The notes: generated by a model from the letters alone, not told the origin. A DNA stretch of 58,156 nucleotides from Bacteroidales bacterium (GCA_017461665.1 JAFTXI010000033.1:1-58156); one strand, 5' to 3'. Counted from the stretch's first letter, positions 43,782 through 52,729 are shown. A program made the numbers and translations.

Positions 43782-46700
43782 TTATTTTGCCATTTCTCTT
43801 GCCAAATTATTTAACATTCCAATTACCGGATAGAAGAATAATGTCTCTTCCAACTTACAACTATCATCAGCTTTCCATGTTTTCAGTTCTTCTTTCCTTG
43901 CATCTAAAGCTGATTTCGCAAATTGCTCGAGTTTAATATTGCATAAATCTTTAATACCATTAGATTTTCCTTGATTAACTCCAAAATTCTTGACATAGAA
44001 ATCTATCATTTCTGGAGACAAAATATAATCAATCATTTCTTGAACATGATTAACAACTTTGTTGATAACATTATCAGTCACATCATTATAACAGAAATTA
44101 TCGATAGTCTCACTGCCACTAACACCCAACAAATTGAATTTTAGCGAGTCAAAATCAATGTCAATATCATTATTACCTGTAAGAATACCGCCCTTACATG
44201 TTGCCGTCTTAGGATTTTTCTCACATATCACATCCAATACTTCTCCCTTTGCATATTCAGTTCCATATACATCTTCAAATATCATTTTGGCAAATTTTTT
44301 CAAAACATCCACGTCCTCCGACAACACTTTTATAGACTTTGAACCATTGCCACTAAACGCTATTGTAAGAGGTTTCTTTAATCCTTTTAATTTCATCTCT
44401 TTAGCCGTAAAATATAGCAAAGACGCATAGAACATTACAAATACATATTTCATACAATCGTCGCTCGACAATATATCTTGAAAATCCAAAGCTGTAATAT
44501 TATTTTTCTTAACATCTTTATTATTTGATAATGCATAGAAGAACGCTATAATATCAGGCGATTTTTTCTGTATCACAATATCATCAAGAGCTTTTAACAA
44601 ATCATTCAAACCATTGACATTTAATACACCTTTAAATCTATCCAAATATCTCGATACGAAACCATTGTTATCAGAATTATATCCAAAAGCGTCACCGAAT
44701 ATCGCATTTGAAGCAAATCGGAATGAAGACATCATCTTATATTCTGAATCTTCGACAACAAAAATATCGCTTGTCTCACCTCCAATATCTATTGTTAAAA
44801 CATTTGTCTGCGCACCCTGAGTTGTTTTATAGTGCTTATATGGAGCAATTGACTCTGGTATAGCAACAACATTTTGAATATCGTCTCCAAAATATTTTTT
44901 ATACAAATCGCACCAGATTTTCTTAAGTCCACTGATTTGATACTGAACCATACTTGTTGGATAGAACCATCTGATTTGGGTTTTTGCAAGACTTCCATTA
45001 TTCAACAGAACCTTGTTTCTCAATAAGATGACTATGTTCTCTATATACAACTCCACTCTTCTTCTTTCCTCGTTAGACCATTTCAAGTTTGTTTTGATAG
45101 AATAATATTTTGAACAAACTTCTTTTTCATATTTGAACGGAATATGAGCATGCGCCATCGAATGCACTGGTTTATCATAACTTATCGTATTGCATTCTGC
45201 AAATACAGTTCTCATTGGATAAGCATATTCGACATTGTCAATTATCGAAGGTACTAGATATCTATCATAAGCTCCCTCGATATTAACATCAACACCATAA
45301 TTATTGTGCAACCTCGAAACCTGCTTATCGTTTACTGTTATATCAAAGACTTGAGACGGAGTGCTATCCTTGCTATATTCAATGTGAGTATTCGTTGTTC
45401 CAAAGTCAATGGCGAATGAAAATTGACTATTTCCGATAACATCTTTAAGTTTAGGAATCAAAACACCAGAATTTGATCCGACAACAACTTCAATTCTGTC
45501 AAACAAATTTTTCTCTATCACATACGATACTATACCTGTTGTCCTATTGCTTTTAGGAGTATGAACTACTCTGACAGCAGTAACAACATTATTACCCAAG
45601 CAAGGATTCAGATAAACATCATTATCTCCATCATCAAATAATGCTATACGATAATATGCATAATCTTTATCTGCTTTAACAGGCGGTAAGACTCCAAGAC
45701 CAAATTTCTTAACAATTATTCCACCTAAATTATTGGAAATGTCGGCAATGTTATTGTTAAGATAGATTCTTTTATATTCAATACAATAATTCTTTTGAAC
45801 AGGAACACGTAAAACCACTGTGATACCACCTGCATTACTTCTAAACTCAAACATTTTTTGTCCGTTAGGCAGCGTCCCCAACAATTCATCTACAGTGAAG
45901 AAGTCGAAGAATAATTTCTTCAATGGCAACAAATACGACTCGTTTCCAGTGCTGATTGCATTGAAACCTCCATCATAGTAATCCTTATCATTCATACGAT
46001 AAGGCATTTTAACGATATTATCTTCCAAAAAATCACTGATTGTAAGATATGGATGGGAATCACTTGTAGATGGCAAAGTCCTTTTCTCCCACGGATTGCT
46101 ATCAAAATACGGAGCTGAATTGTTTGGATTCCATACTGTTGATGTGTATGTTAATGCTGAGTATTGATTTCCTTTTTCAACTGGAAGGACCAATGGCTTT
46201 TTGTCACCAACAAACACCTTAGAATTGATTTCAAAGTCGCTATTAATCTGAACAGCCGGCACTTCACATAGTGTTATACCGTTAATTACATCAACATTAT
46301 TGTTGTTAACAACAAGTTTTGTATAATCATTAATTGTGTTGGCATCAAACCTGCTTATTTGATTGATGAGACCTTGATTATTTACATCTTCTCCTAATTT
46401 ATTTATTGTGAGAGTTATATATTCACTCACTTCGGAAAATTCAATTGCAAAATTAGGGTATGATGCTTTCAAAGCACATAAATATTTAATATACTCAACA
46501 TCACGCTTATATAGTGGCTGATACTGATTATCAAATGGTTTATCGTTACCATCAAAAGAAATATAATTGGATATTCTTTTTGACAAATCATTTGCAGAAC
46601 TAAAGAATAACGTACATGGAGATGTTGCGCCAATAATATCATTTATCTTACATTGTGGACCTATGTACTGCAACATATAAATTCTCTGCATATTATTGAA

Positions 46701-47117
46701 ATTATATGTAGTACCATCTTGTAACATATACATTTCAAGAGTATCTGCAACAGTTTTATGGGAAGGAATCTGAGATTGTCTTAATGCTTGTAAATCATTT
46801 GTCTTATCCCAGAATACAATATTTACAAGATTTTTAAATTTAGGATAGTTGAAAAAAATCTGACCGATATCCAAACTGTCTGATACCATTTTGTGGTATA
46901 TCGTATTTCCATCAAGACCTATTTTATTTACTTCTTTGAATGCGTTTTTCACAAGATCTATTCTTGCAAAAGGAGATGGTATTGATGTTATTTCATTTTT
47001 TGCAGTGGCACCGTTAGGGTCATTTATCTGATTTATAACATTTGTACTATATGGTTGTGATTGTTGCCAATCAATCAATGTGTTATTATCTTGATGTAAT
47101 CTGAAAACTTTCGACAT
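43782..47117 (-). CDS. Large actin/Hsp70-fold ATPase
   Basis: 1111 residues from the ATG at 47117; a start at 47141 would overlap the tubulin-like gene and is disfavoured. The first about 560 residues are an unrecognised beta-rich region. The rest has actin/Hsp70 nucleotide motifs: phosphate-1 AIDFGTTNTHIEY (about 570), phosphate-2 LTIDIGGETSDIFVV (about 776) and adenosine motif AFSGNGSKS (about 917). Overall it recalls SrfB-like or other large bacterial actin homologues, but I cannot assign a family. No membrane helices, so cytosolic. It follows the tubulin-like gene by 4 nt. A tubulin and an actin-like NTPase in one operon with a membrane motor is striking. Confidence 0.75.
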   Translation of the reverse strand: MSKVFRLHQDNNTLIDWQQSQPYSTNVINQINDPNGATAKNEITSIPSPFARIDLVKNAFKEVNKIGLDGNTIYHKMVSDSLDIGQIFFNYPKFKNLVNIVFWDKTNDLQALRQSQIPSHKTVADTLEMYMLQDGTTYNFNNMQRIYMLQYIGPQCKINDIIGATSPCTLFFSSANDLSKRISNYISFDGNDKPFDNQYQPLYKRDVEYIKYLCALKASYPNFAIEFSEVSEYITLTINKLGEDVNNQGLINQISRFDANTINDYTKLVVNNNNVDVINGITLCEVPAVQINSDFEINSKVFVGDKKPLVLPVEKGNQYSALTYTSTVWNPNNSAPYFDSNPWEKRTLPSTSDSHPYLTISDFLEDNIVKMPYRMNDKDYYDGGFNAISTGNESYLLPLKKLFFDFFTVDELLGTLPNGQKMFEFRSNAGGITVVLRVPVQKNYCIEYKRIYLNNNIADISNNLGGIIVKKFGLGVLPPVKADKDYAYYRIALFDDGDNDVYLNPCLGNNVVTAVRVVHTPKSNRTTGIVSYVIEKNLFDRIEVVVGSNSGVLIPKLKDVIGNSQFSFAIDFGTTNTHIEYSKDSTPSQVFDITVNDKQVSRLHNNYGVDVNIEGAYDRYLVPSIIDNVEYAYPMRTVFAECNTISYDKPVHSMAHAHIPFKYEKEVCSKYYSIKTNLKWSNEERRRVELYIENIVILLRNKVLLNNGSLAKTQIRWFYPTSMVQYQISGLKKIWCDLYKKYFGDDIQNVVAIPESIAPYKHYKTTQGAQTNVLTIDIGGETSDIFVVEDSEYKMMSSFRFASNAIFGDAFGYNSDNNGFVSRYLDRFKGVLNVNGLNDLLKALDDIVIQKKSPDIIAFFYALSNNKDVKKNNITALDFQDILSSDDCMKYVFVMFYASLLYFTAKEMKLKGLKKPLTIAFSGNGSKSIKVLSEDVDVLKKFAKMIFEDVYGTEYAKGEVLDVICEKNPKTATCKGGILTGNNDIDIDFDSLKFNLLGVSGSETIDNFCYNDVTDNVINKVVNHVQEMIDYILSPEMIDFYVKNFGVNQGKSNGIKDLCNIKLEQFAKSALDARKEELKTWKADDSCKLEETLFFYPVIGMLNNLAREMAK

Positions 47118-47121
47118 GACT

Positions 47122-48528
47122 TTAGAATTTTTGTGATACAATCTCTTTCATCGCGCTGTAGAACAAGTTCATATATGATTGTTCCTTTGATGTTCCTTCC
47201 TGTTCCTGTTTACTTAAAACAGAATCTATTAGAACATAATTCTTTTTTTCCAAAATTTTCTTTTTGGGCTTATAATCTTTTACGGAATCGAATAAATCAC
47301 AGTTGTCGCCCAACTCAAACATCGTAAGTTTTCTATTGTTAGATGACAATTCTCCTAACCATGCAAAGAAATCATTTTGGAACATTTCGATATTCTTGTA
47401 AAAATTACCATTGAAAAATGACTTATCAAGTTTTCTATCTATAGCCCATGGTTGATGTTCATATTGTTTTTCCAGACAATTTTTGTTGTATTTTGTAAAG
47501 AAGAACATTCTCATCAAAGCATCTCTCATTATATTTTCAGTACTTTTTGCAAAATCAGAAAGAATTATATCATTGATTCCGGCTGGCAAGTTTTTAATTC
47601 CAAATTCTTTATGAATAGTTGGATTCAATCTTCCATTGACATTATTAACAAAATCAACAACCGCCAATGCAGAGATAAGTTCAACCAAATGAGCTGCATT
47701 TTTCTGTTTGGCACCACCTTCATGATTATCATACGCATTGTTTATATCGTCGGCAATATAGTAAAGCGCATCAATAGAATTGTTGCCACTGATATTTTTA
47801 TCGTAATACGACAAAGCCGATTTAGTTTTTGAAATAAACGTAGTTGAATCTATTTCACTTTTGTTATCTTGTTTAACATTGAAATATGGCAGAACCGTTA
47901 TACCACCTATGACAGCATCATTTATCAAAGCAAAGTTTGGAATAGTTCTATTGGCACGCAATGTTTTTAGTAATAACGGGAAACCACTGGCACCAGTTCC
48001 TCCAAATATAGAACTGATTATAAAGATTCTATCGCCTTGTTGAAAATTGTTTGCAAATTCTATAAATTCTCGTGATTGAGAAAACTGATTTAAAACTACA
48101 GAACCAATATTGGGATTTCCTTTAAAACCGACATTCATTTCTGCATTCAAATTCTTATCAGAAAACAACATTGACATCAAACATTGATTATTCGGAGTCA
48201 TTGAACTAACTCCCATATAATCTTGAAATTTCAATGTTTGTACCTTGTTATCTAATGGCAACTGAAAACCAGAAACGACTTGGTTAATCTCTGTTTTAAA
48301 GAACTCATTTTGACTTGTTCCGTCAAATGTAAGTTTACTTCTTATATCCGAATAACATCTCATTAAGGAGACTGTTCTTGTTAAATCTCCACCAGAAGCG
48401 TCTGGGTCAATAATAATAGGAACGATTGAATCATTTCCACAATCAACACCTGATGCTAATAACATTGTTAAGGATCTCAATACACGAGAACCTGTTCCGC
48501 CTATTCCAAATACATAAACTTTACTCAT
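47122..48528 (-). CDS. Tubulin/FtsZ-like GTPase (tubulin_2 type)
   Basis: 468 residues. The N-terminal strand-loop VFGIGGTGSRVLRSL begins a Rossmann-like GTPase fold. The tubulin signature is IISSIFGGTGASGFPLLLK (about 172-190), equivalent to GGGTGSG of FtsZ and tubulin. A DPDASGG segment and GGITVLPYF further match large tubulin-like proteins found in bacterial conflict and phage-like operons. The C-terminal part (about 330-468) is helical and ends in a charged tail. It is predicted to bind GTP and perhaps polymerise in the cytoplasm. It lies between the four-helix membrane protein and the actin-like gene. Confidence 0.8.
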   Translation of the reverse strand: MSKVYVFGIGGTGSRVLRSLTMLLASGVDCGNDSIVPIIIDPDASGGDLTRTVSLMRCYSDIRSKLTFDGTSQNEFFKTEINQVVSGFQLPLDNKVQTLKFQDYMGVSSMTPNNQCLMSMLFSDKNLNAEMNVGFKGNPNIGSVVLNQFSQSREFIEFANNFQQGDRIFIISSIFGGTGASGFPLLLKTLRANRTIPNFALINDAVIGGITVLPYFNVKQDNKSEIDSTTFISKTKSALSYYDKNISGNNSIDALYYIADDINNAYDNHEGGAKQKNAAHLVELISALAVVDFVNNVNGRLNPTIHKEFGIKNLPAGINDIILSDFAKSTENIMRDALMRMFFFTKYNKNCLEKQYEHQPWAIDRKLDKSFFNGNFYKNIEMFQNDFFAWLGELSSNNRKLTMFELGDNCDLFDSVKDYKPKKKILEKKNYVLIDSVLSKQEQEGTSKEQSYMNLFYSAMKEIVSQKF

Positions 48529-48546
48529 ATCTTTCAGTTTTTTTAA

Positions 48547-48972
48547 TTACAAAAATGGAGAGTGTTTACAGTTCTTGCTTCCCCACTTAATAATCATAGA
48601 GAAGACAAAAAACAACACAAATGTCCAGCAAAAACAAATACATGCAAATGGGAAAAATTCAGTCATTCCGTAATATGGTAAATCCAAGTTTTGTTCATAA
48701 TACAAATCAAATAATTTCCCGTGTGAAATTCCCCATCCTATTGCGAAATTCAATAAAGATGTAGCCAAATTAAATGCACCCCACCAATACCATCGATTAA
48801 GTCTTGGGTGATTTACTATATAATAATAGGAAACAGATACTATTACTATAGAAATAATCATCCATAGAAAAATTGGTAAATACGCATTGATGTCGTACAT
48901 GTCATCAGAAAATCCTTCAAAGTAGGCTCCGCCCCATAATTCGTAAATGTTTGCTATAAAATCTTGTATCAT
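48547..48972 (-). CDS. Small four-helix membrane protein
   Basis: 141 residues with about four hydrophobic segments (PIFLWMIISIVIVSVSYYYI, WWGAFNLATSLLNFAIGWGI, FFPFACICFCWTFVLFFVFS plus a shorter N-terminal one). Trp/Tyr residues lie at the predicted interfaces. It is conserved in position only: 18 nt upstream of the tubulin-like gene and 8 nt after the vWA-like gene. No family recognised; a membrane anchor for the cytoplasmic NTPases is one possibility. Confidence 0.65.
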   Translation of the reverse strand: MIQDFIANIYELWGGAYFEGFSDDMYDINAYLPIFLWMIISIVIVSVSYYYIVNHPRLNRWYWWGAFNLATSLLNFAIGWGISHGKLFDLYYEQNLDLPYYGMTEFFPFACICFCWTFVLFFVFSMIIKWGSKNCKHSPFL

Positions 48973-48980
48973 AACTTTAT

Positions 48981-50348
48981 TTATTTGTTTATTGTAATAT
49001 TAATTTCAAAATAATTATCGGCTCCTTTATCGTAAGCTTCTTTTATACCTGTCACAAAATACCATAATCCAAATGTCTTGTTTTGTTCTTCCGAATCTGT
49101 GCCTATATTTGTATCATCTACAGAAGAACTTTTTATCACCCATTCCGGCAACTCTCTCTTCATTTTTAGCGTAAAGCTTGGGACGGTTCTATTTAATGTC
49201 GAAACTTTTATAATGTGTGTACAATTTTGGGTTGCTTGCACATCGATTGGAGCTATTGTCGCATCTTCTATCTTTATAACTTCGTCTATAACATAATCTT
49301 CCGTAGCTTCGTATAGACGCACATCACATTTTTCATCATTACTCATAGGTATATCACTCAAATCTACCGCTATCGCCATAGCAAAAACATTTTTATGTTT
49401 GTCAGGCTGAGCTTCTCTTATCGTTGTCGCATCTGTTTTTCTAAATCTACCTACTTTATATGTATTCACGAGCACGCTACATTCAGGATTAAGTTCTTCA
49501 ATGTCTGTCAATGTGTATTTATTCTGGTAACCATTCATTCTTTGAACATCAAAATTTTCATTAAAAGAAGAAATCAATTCATCGACACCAATCACGCACA
49601 TATAATAAGGTCTCTTACATTTGAGTTTCTGTGATGCCTTTCCTGTAGGATGCTTATAATCCCAATAATTACCATCAAATTGCGAATAAAGTTGGATTAC
49701 TGTTGTGGATAACAACTGCTGATGCAGAGCCTTTAACTCTTTGCCTTTACCCAAAAACGCTTGTAATGTTTTATTCTTGCATTCAGATAGCAATACTGGA
49801 GCTGTTTGAGTTCCTGATATTGAGTATATGTTATCTGACAATAGAATAGAGATTGTTTTATTATCGGTCACATCAAGTATCATTTTTATGATATTATTCA
49901 AATTCGTTGATGCACCATTACCATTTGATTTAAACTCGGCAGGAGAAAGCATTTTTTGTGCAAAATTCAACAATGTAGCATTCGTTGTATTTTCTTTATG
50001 GATAATTCTTTCATTTATATAATGTAACTTAATATTATCCGTATCATAATAATACTCCAACCAAGCCAACATATTTTGAATAGCATCCTGATATTCCGAT
50101 GTTTTATTAATAAAACCATTCATACTACCGGAATTCTCAATGTAAATGTTTATGGTTGGCTTTACATTATTTTGTGGCGCGACATCTAACTTCCTAATTG
50201 GAGTGTCTTGATTTTCTGTTTTTTCAACAAATTCATTAGTTCCATTCGTTTCAACATTTCTTCCGTCTCGACCTTGTCGAGGTGTGTTTCTGGTACATCC
50301 TGTAATAATAGTAATTAGCAAGACTGCAAGTAAAATTTTATTTTTCAT
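48981..50348 (-). CDS. vWA-like lipoprotein, first gene of the ten-gene operon
   Basis: 455 residues from the ATG at 50348. A start at 50408 would run through the terminator of the upstream RNA and is rejected. A signal with lipobox IITGC (Cys18) leads to a linker and a von Willebrand factor A-like domain (about 75-290). The metal-site motif reads IENSGSM: Glu stands where DxSxS has Asp. The second conserved strand is ISILLSDNIYSI. The C-terminal part (about 300-455) is a beta-rich region. vWA domains usually mediate metal-dependent protein contacts. As a lipid-anchored exported protein it probably sits in the periplasm or at the surface as a receptor or scaffold. Confidence 0.75.
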   Translation of the reverse strand: MKNKILLAVLLITIITGCTRNTPRQGRDGRNVETNGTNEFVEKTENQDTPIRKLDVAPQNNVKPTINIYIENSGSMNGFINKTSEYQDAIQNMLAWLEYYYDTDNIKLHYINERIIHKENTTNATLLNFAQKMLSPAEFKSNGNGASTNLNNIIKMILDVTDNKTISILLSDNIYSISGTQTAPVLLSECKNKTLQAFLGKGKELKALHQQLLSTTVIQLYSQFDGNYWDYKHPTGKASQKLKCKRPYYMCVIGVDELISSFNENFDVQRMNGYQNKYTLTDIEELNPECSVLVNTYKVGRFRKTDATTIREAQPDKHKNVFAMAIAVDLSDIPMSNDEKCDVRLYEATEDYVIDEVIKIEDATIAPIDVQATQNCTHIIKVSTLNRTVPSFTLKMKRELPEWVIKSSSVDDTNIGTDSEEQNKTFGLWYFVTGIKEAYDKGADNYFEINITINK

Positions 50349-50392
50349 AATATCTTTTATATTTATTACCAAACATTCAAAGCAAACAAATA

Positions 50393-50583
50393 AAAAAAGT
50401 GCGAACAAATCTTACTTAGTATTCAGAGGTATCGCCAAACACCCACAACTACACAAATAAGAAAAGTCCGCACTAACGCGCGAAGCTTCACCCATTGCTG
50501 TCGTAGTTGTTATTCTTCTTTTTGGCGATTTTCTGAATATCACTCGCAATAAGTAAACACTTAAAATATATGTCTATTCCTGT
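50393..50583 (-). ncRNA. Structured RNA candidate, copy 1 (6S-like rod)
   Basis: About 190 nt. The minus strand runs from a TTTG/TATTAAGA promoter-like pair (near 50590-50623) to a U-tract after GTTCGCACTTTTTTT. Long-range stems are TATTCAGA/TCTGAATA, ATCGCCAAA/TTTGGCGAT and ACAACTAC/GTAGTTGT, nested as a rod. The copy at 51118-51307 keeps these stems with compensatory changes. Size and shape resemble 6S RNA, the regulator of housekeeping RNA polymerase; the identity is not proven. An alternative pairing of internal AGTGCGGAC with the 3' GTTCGCACT would form the terminator. Confidence 0.6.
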
Positions 50584-50699
50584 TTTCTACATCTTAATAT
50601 TTCTATTTTTTAATCCCGACAAAAGTAATTATTTTATTACAATATCCAAAATAAATCAACTTTTTTTTAAAATAAAAAATACTTGTGTTGTATAACTTC

Positions 50700-50939
50700 T
50701 CAAGCAATTATCTCCTCCATCTCCTTAATACTCCTACTTATCAACTCTTTCTGCTTCTCAATGGATTCCAATTTCAAAGCAAACTCCTGCTGTAATAATG
50801 GTGTCGGATCCGAATCGCCAAACATCTCGTGATATATCGACTGCGGAAGTCGGTCGTATTCCTCCAATTGCAGTCTCTTCTTCTCAATGATTGTTAAAAA
50901 AAGTTCTTTATAGTATTTCTTCTCTATACACTCTTTCAT
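50700..50939 (-). CDS. Small coiled-coil protein between the paired RNAs
   Basis: 79 residues from the ATG at 50939. A longer start at 50978 would overlap the upstream gene and is disfavoured. The sequence is highly charged and helical (YYKELFLTIIEKKRLQLEEY ... ALKLESIEKQKELISRSIKE). No family recognised. It starts 1 nt after the stop of the upstream 48-residue gene, so the two are coupled. The length and pairing recall a toxin-antitoxin-like or phage-like module, but no motif supports that. Confidence 0.55.
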   Translation of the reverse strand: MKECIEKKYYKELFLTIIEKKRLQLEEYDRLPQSIYHEMFGDSDPTPLLQQEFALKLESIEKQKELISRSIKEMEEIIA

Positions 50940-50940
50940 A

Positions 50941-51087
50941 TCACATAAATTTGGTCTTAAACTCAAACATGGCTTCACATATCTCTGTCTCCAAGAATGT
51001 TATCCTTCCAAAAATATCTTCACTGTTCTCGTATTCGACTTTCTCTATATCTGCATCAATAGTTTTTTTCGCATCGTCAGACATCAT
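50941..51087 (-). CDS. Very small acidic protein upstream of the coiled-coil gene
   Basis: 48 residues starting with MMSDDAKKTIDADIEKVEYE, after a strong ribosome-binding site (GAGGAGGAG about 8 nt before the ATG at 51087). The frame ends with TGA at 50941, one base before the next ATG. The product is acidic and helical with no recognised family. The good ribosome-binding site and tight spacing are the evidence for a real gene. The 3' end of RNA copy 2 lies about 30 nt upstream of the ATG, so the unit may be transcribed by read-through. Confidence 0.55.
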   Translation of the reverse strand: MMSDDAKKTIDADIEKVEYENSEDIFGRITFLETEICEAMFEFKTKFM

Positions 51088-51117
51088 GGTTCTCCTCCTC
51101 AATTTGGTTTTAGACAA

Positions 51118-51307
51118 TAAAAAAGTGCGAACTAATCTTATTTAGAACTCTGAGGCATCGCCAAACGCCTATGACTACACAAATAAGAAAGTCCGCACAG
51201 AGTGCGAAGCATTACTTAATTGCTGTCGTAGTCATTCCTATTTTTTGGCGATTTTCAGAATCTCACTCGCAACAAGTAAACACTTACTTCAATATGTCTA
51301 TTTCAAC
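51118..51307 (-). ncRNA. Structured RNA candidate, copy 2 (6S-like rod)
   Basis: A homologue of 50393-50583 in the same orientation, about 190 nt, with its own promoter-like TTTG/TATAACGT pair upstream (near 51314-51350) and a U-tract end. The stems AATCGCCAAA/TTTGGCGAT, CTCTGA/TCAGAA and ATGACTAC/GTAGTCAT correspond to those of copy 1. Relative to copy 1, two adjacent pairs in the last stem and one in the second stem changed on both sides, preserving pairing. Confidence 0.6.
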
Positions 51308-51584
51308 TTTTTATTACGTTATATTTCTGTTTTGTTTATTCGCAACAAAGGTAATAATTTTACCGCAAATCATTAAACAAAAATCAACAATTAAAAAAAC
51401 ATTCAACATATTGCGCATCTGTGCGGTTTTCTTGCAAAGTTACAATCTACCCATACCTCTTGTCAAGTATTTTAAAAGAAAAATAAATGTCTTTAACAAT
51501 TTTTAATACAATCTTAATGAAAATATGAATCTTATGTTAATAGTTATTAGGCTTTTCAGCGCTATCTTCTTCACACAAAAATCT

Positions 51585-51617
51585 TCTTGCCTACAATCTC
51601 CTTTTTTATTACATTTG
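51585..51617 (+). promoter_or_regulatory. Promoter of the T9SS cargo gene at 51642
   Basis: TTCTTG at -33, a 20-nt spacer, then TACATTTG (51610-51617), an exact TAnnTTTG match. Confidence 0.6.
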
Positions 51618-51641
51618 CAAATAATTTAATCTTAATTTACC

Positions 51642-52502
51642 ATGAAGAAATTTATCACTACTATTTTATGCGTATTCGCAGTTTTTGTAATTAATGCTCA
51701 GTCAGTAAATAATTTATATGGATCTCCTACCGGTTGGGATGCTGACGACAAATCGAAAGAAGGCACTTGGCTTCACTACGACAACGGTACTTTTGAAGTA
51801 CCGGCAGGTCTCACTTTCGACGGTGTCAACTTCGAATCTTTCAAATGGGGAATCATGTTTCCTGCAACAGACATATCTGCTTACGCAGGTCAGTCGATAA
51901 CGAAGGTCTCAATCTACGACTGTGAAGCCTTCGATGGCGAAGTATTCATTTATGAAGGTGGTTCTTCAGAACCTGGCACCTTATTATATAGTCAGGAGTT
52001 TTCAACTACCGGTTCTCAAGATTATATGGAAATAGAATTAAACACTGCCGTTGAAGTAAACGGAAATCAAAGTGTTTGGGTAGTCATCACAAACTATAAT
52101 GGCAAGCAACCTGCCGCTGGTTGCGCTGATCAAGGCAAAGCCAACGGACGTTGGATTTATTACGAAGGATACGGCTGGATGGACTTCGCGATGCTTTCAA
52201 TGCCGGCTTATACATGGCAAGTTCGAGCCTACGTGGAAGAACAAAACCAAGAATCTGTTGAAGAAAACGAAATCGATAATGTCAAGATTTATCCTAATCC
52301 AACAAGCAGCAACTTGAACATCGACATCGACTCAATGACAAATATTTCGATTTTCAACAGCTTAGGTCAATTGGTTTATGACAGCAAAGTAGAAAGTGAC
52401 AATTTTGTAATTGATATGTCGCAATTCGACGCAGGTGTTTATATGATAAGAGTCACAACAGAAAACGGACTTATCACAAAACGAGTTTCAATAGCGAAAT
52501 AG
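51642..52502 (+). CDS. Secreted protein with type IX sorting domain
   Basis: 286 residues. The signal peptide (KKFITTILCVFAVFVINAQ) is followed by a beta-rich domain (about 25-195) with repeated glycine- and aromatic-rich strands of the adhesin/choice-of-anchor type. A Glu-rich linker and a C-terminal type IX secretion sorting domain follow (about 205-286: VKIYPNPTSSNLNID, ISIFNSLGQLVYD, YMIRVTTENGLITKRVSI). It should cross the outer membrane by T9SS. Its domain resembles part of the larger T9SS protein at 55974-57824. Single-gene unit with its own promoter. Confidence 0.85.
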   Translation: MKKFITTILCVFAVFVINAQSVNNLYGSPTGWDADDKSKEGTWLHYDNGTFEVPAGLTFDGVNFESFKWGIMFPATDISAYAGQSITKVSIYDCEAFDGEVFIYEGGSSEPGTLLYSQEFSTTGSQDYMEIELNTAVEVNGNQSVWVVITNYNGKQPAAGCADQGKANGRWIYYEGYGWMDFAMLSMPAYTWQVRAYVEEQNQESVEENEIDNVKIYPNPTSSNLNIDIDSMTNISIFNSLGQLVYDSKVESDNFVIDMSQFDAGVYMIRVTTENGLITKRVSIAK

Positions 52503-52510
52503 CCTTTAGG

Positions 52511-52543
52511 GAACGAGAGCGAGAACGAGGACGAGAGCGAGAA
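52511..52543. repeat. GA-rich hexameric repeat
   Basis: GAACGAGAGCGAGAACGAGG type units of CGAGNR. Similar strings occur at 52739-52768 and, inverted, at 55849-55886. They all lie in spacers next to stops or RNA genes. Confidence 0.7.
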
Positions 52544-52657
52544 AAAAATTTAATCTCGACCTCACCATCGTTTTTTATTTATACTATTTAAAAAAATCTT
52601 AAATTTGCCAATCGTTGACAAAAGTCTAAAGTCAACTGTCAATTGTTAATTATCAAC

Positions 52658-52729
52658 GGCCCCGTAGTTCAACGGATAGAATAAAGGATTCCGGTTCCTT
52701 AGATCTGGGTTCGATTCCCAGCGGGGTTA
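52658..52729 (+). tRNA. tRNA-Arg (anticodon CCG)
   Basis: 72 nt. The acceptor GGCCCCG pairs with CGGGGTT through two terminal G-U pairs. The D-arm is GTTCAACGGATAGAAT, the anticodon stem AAGGA/TCCTT with loop TTCCGGT, and the T-arm CTGGGTTCGATTCCCAG. CCA is not encoded. Confidence 0.9.

Noticed and set aside
43782-47141. Start of the actin-like gene at 47141
   Set aside because: It would overlap the tubulin-like gene by 20 nt; the ATG at 47117 is 4 nt after that gene's stop and fits the operon spacing.
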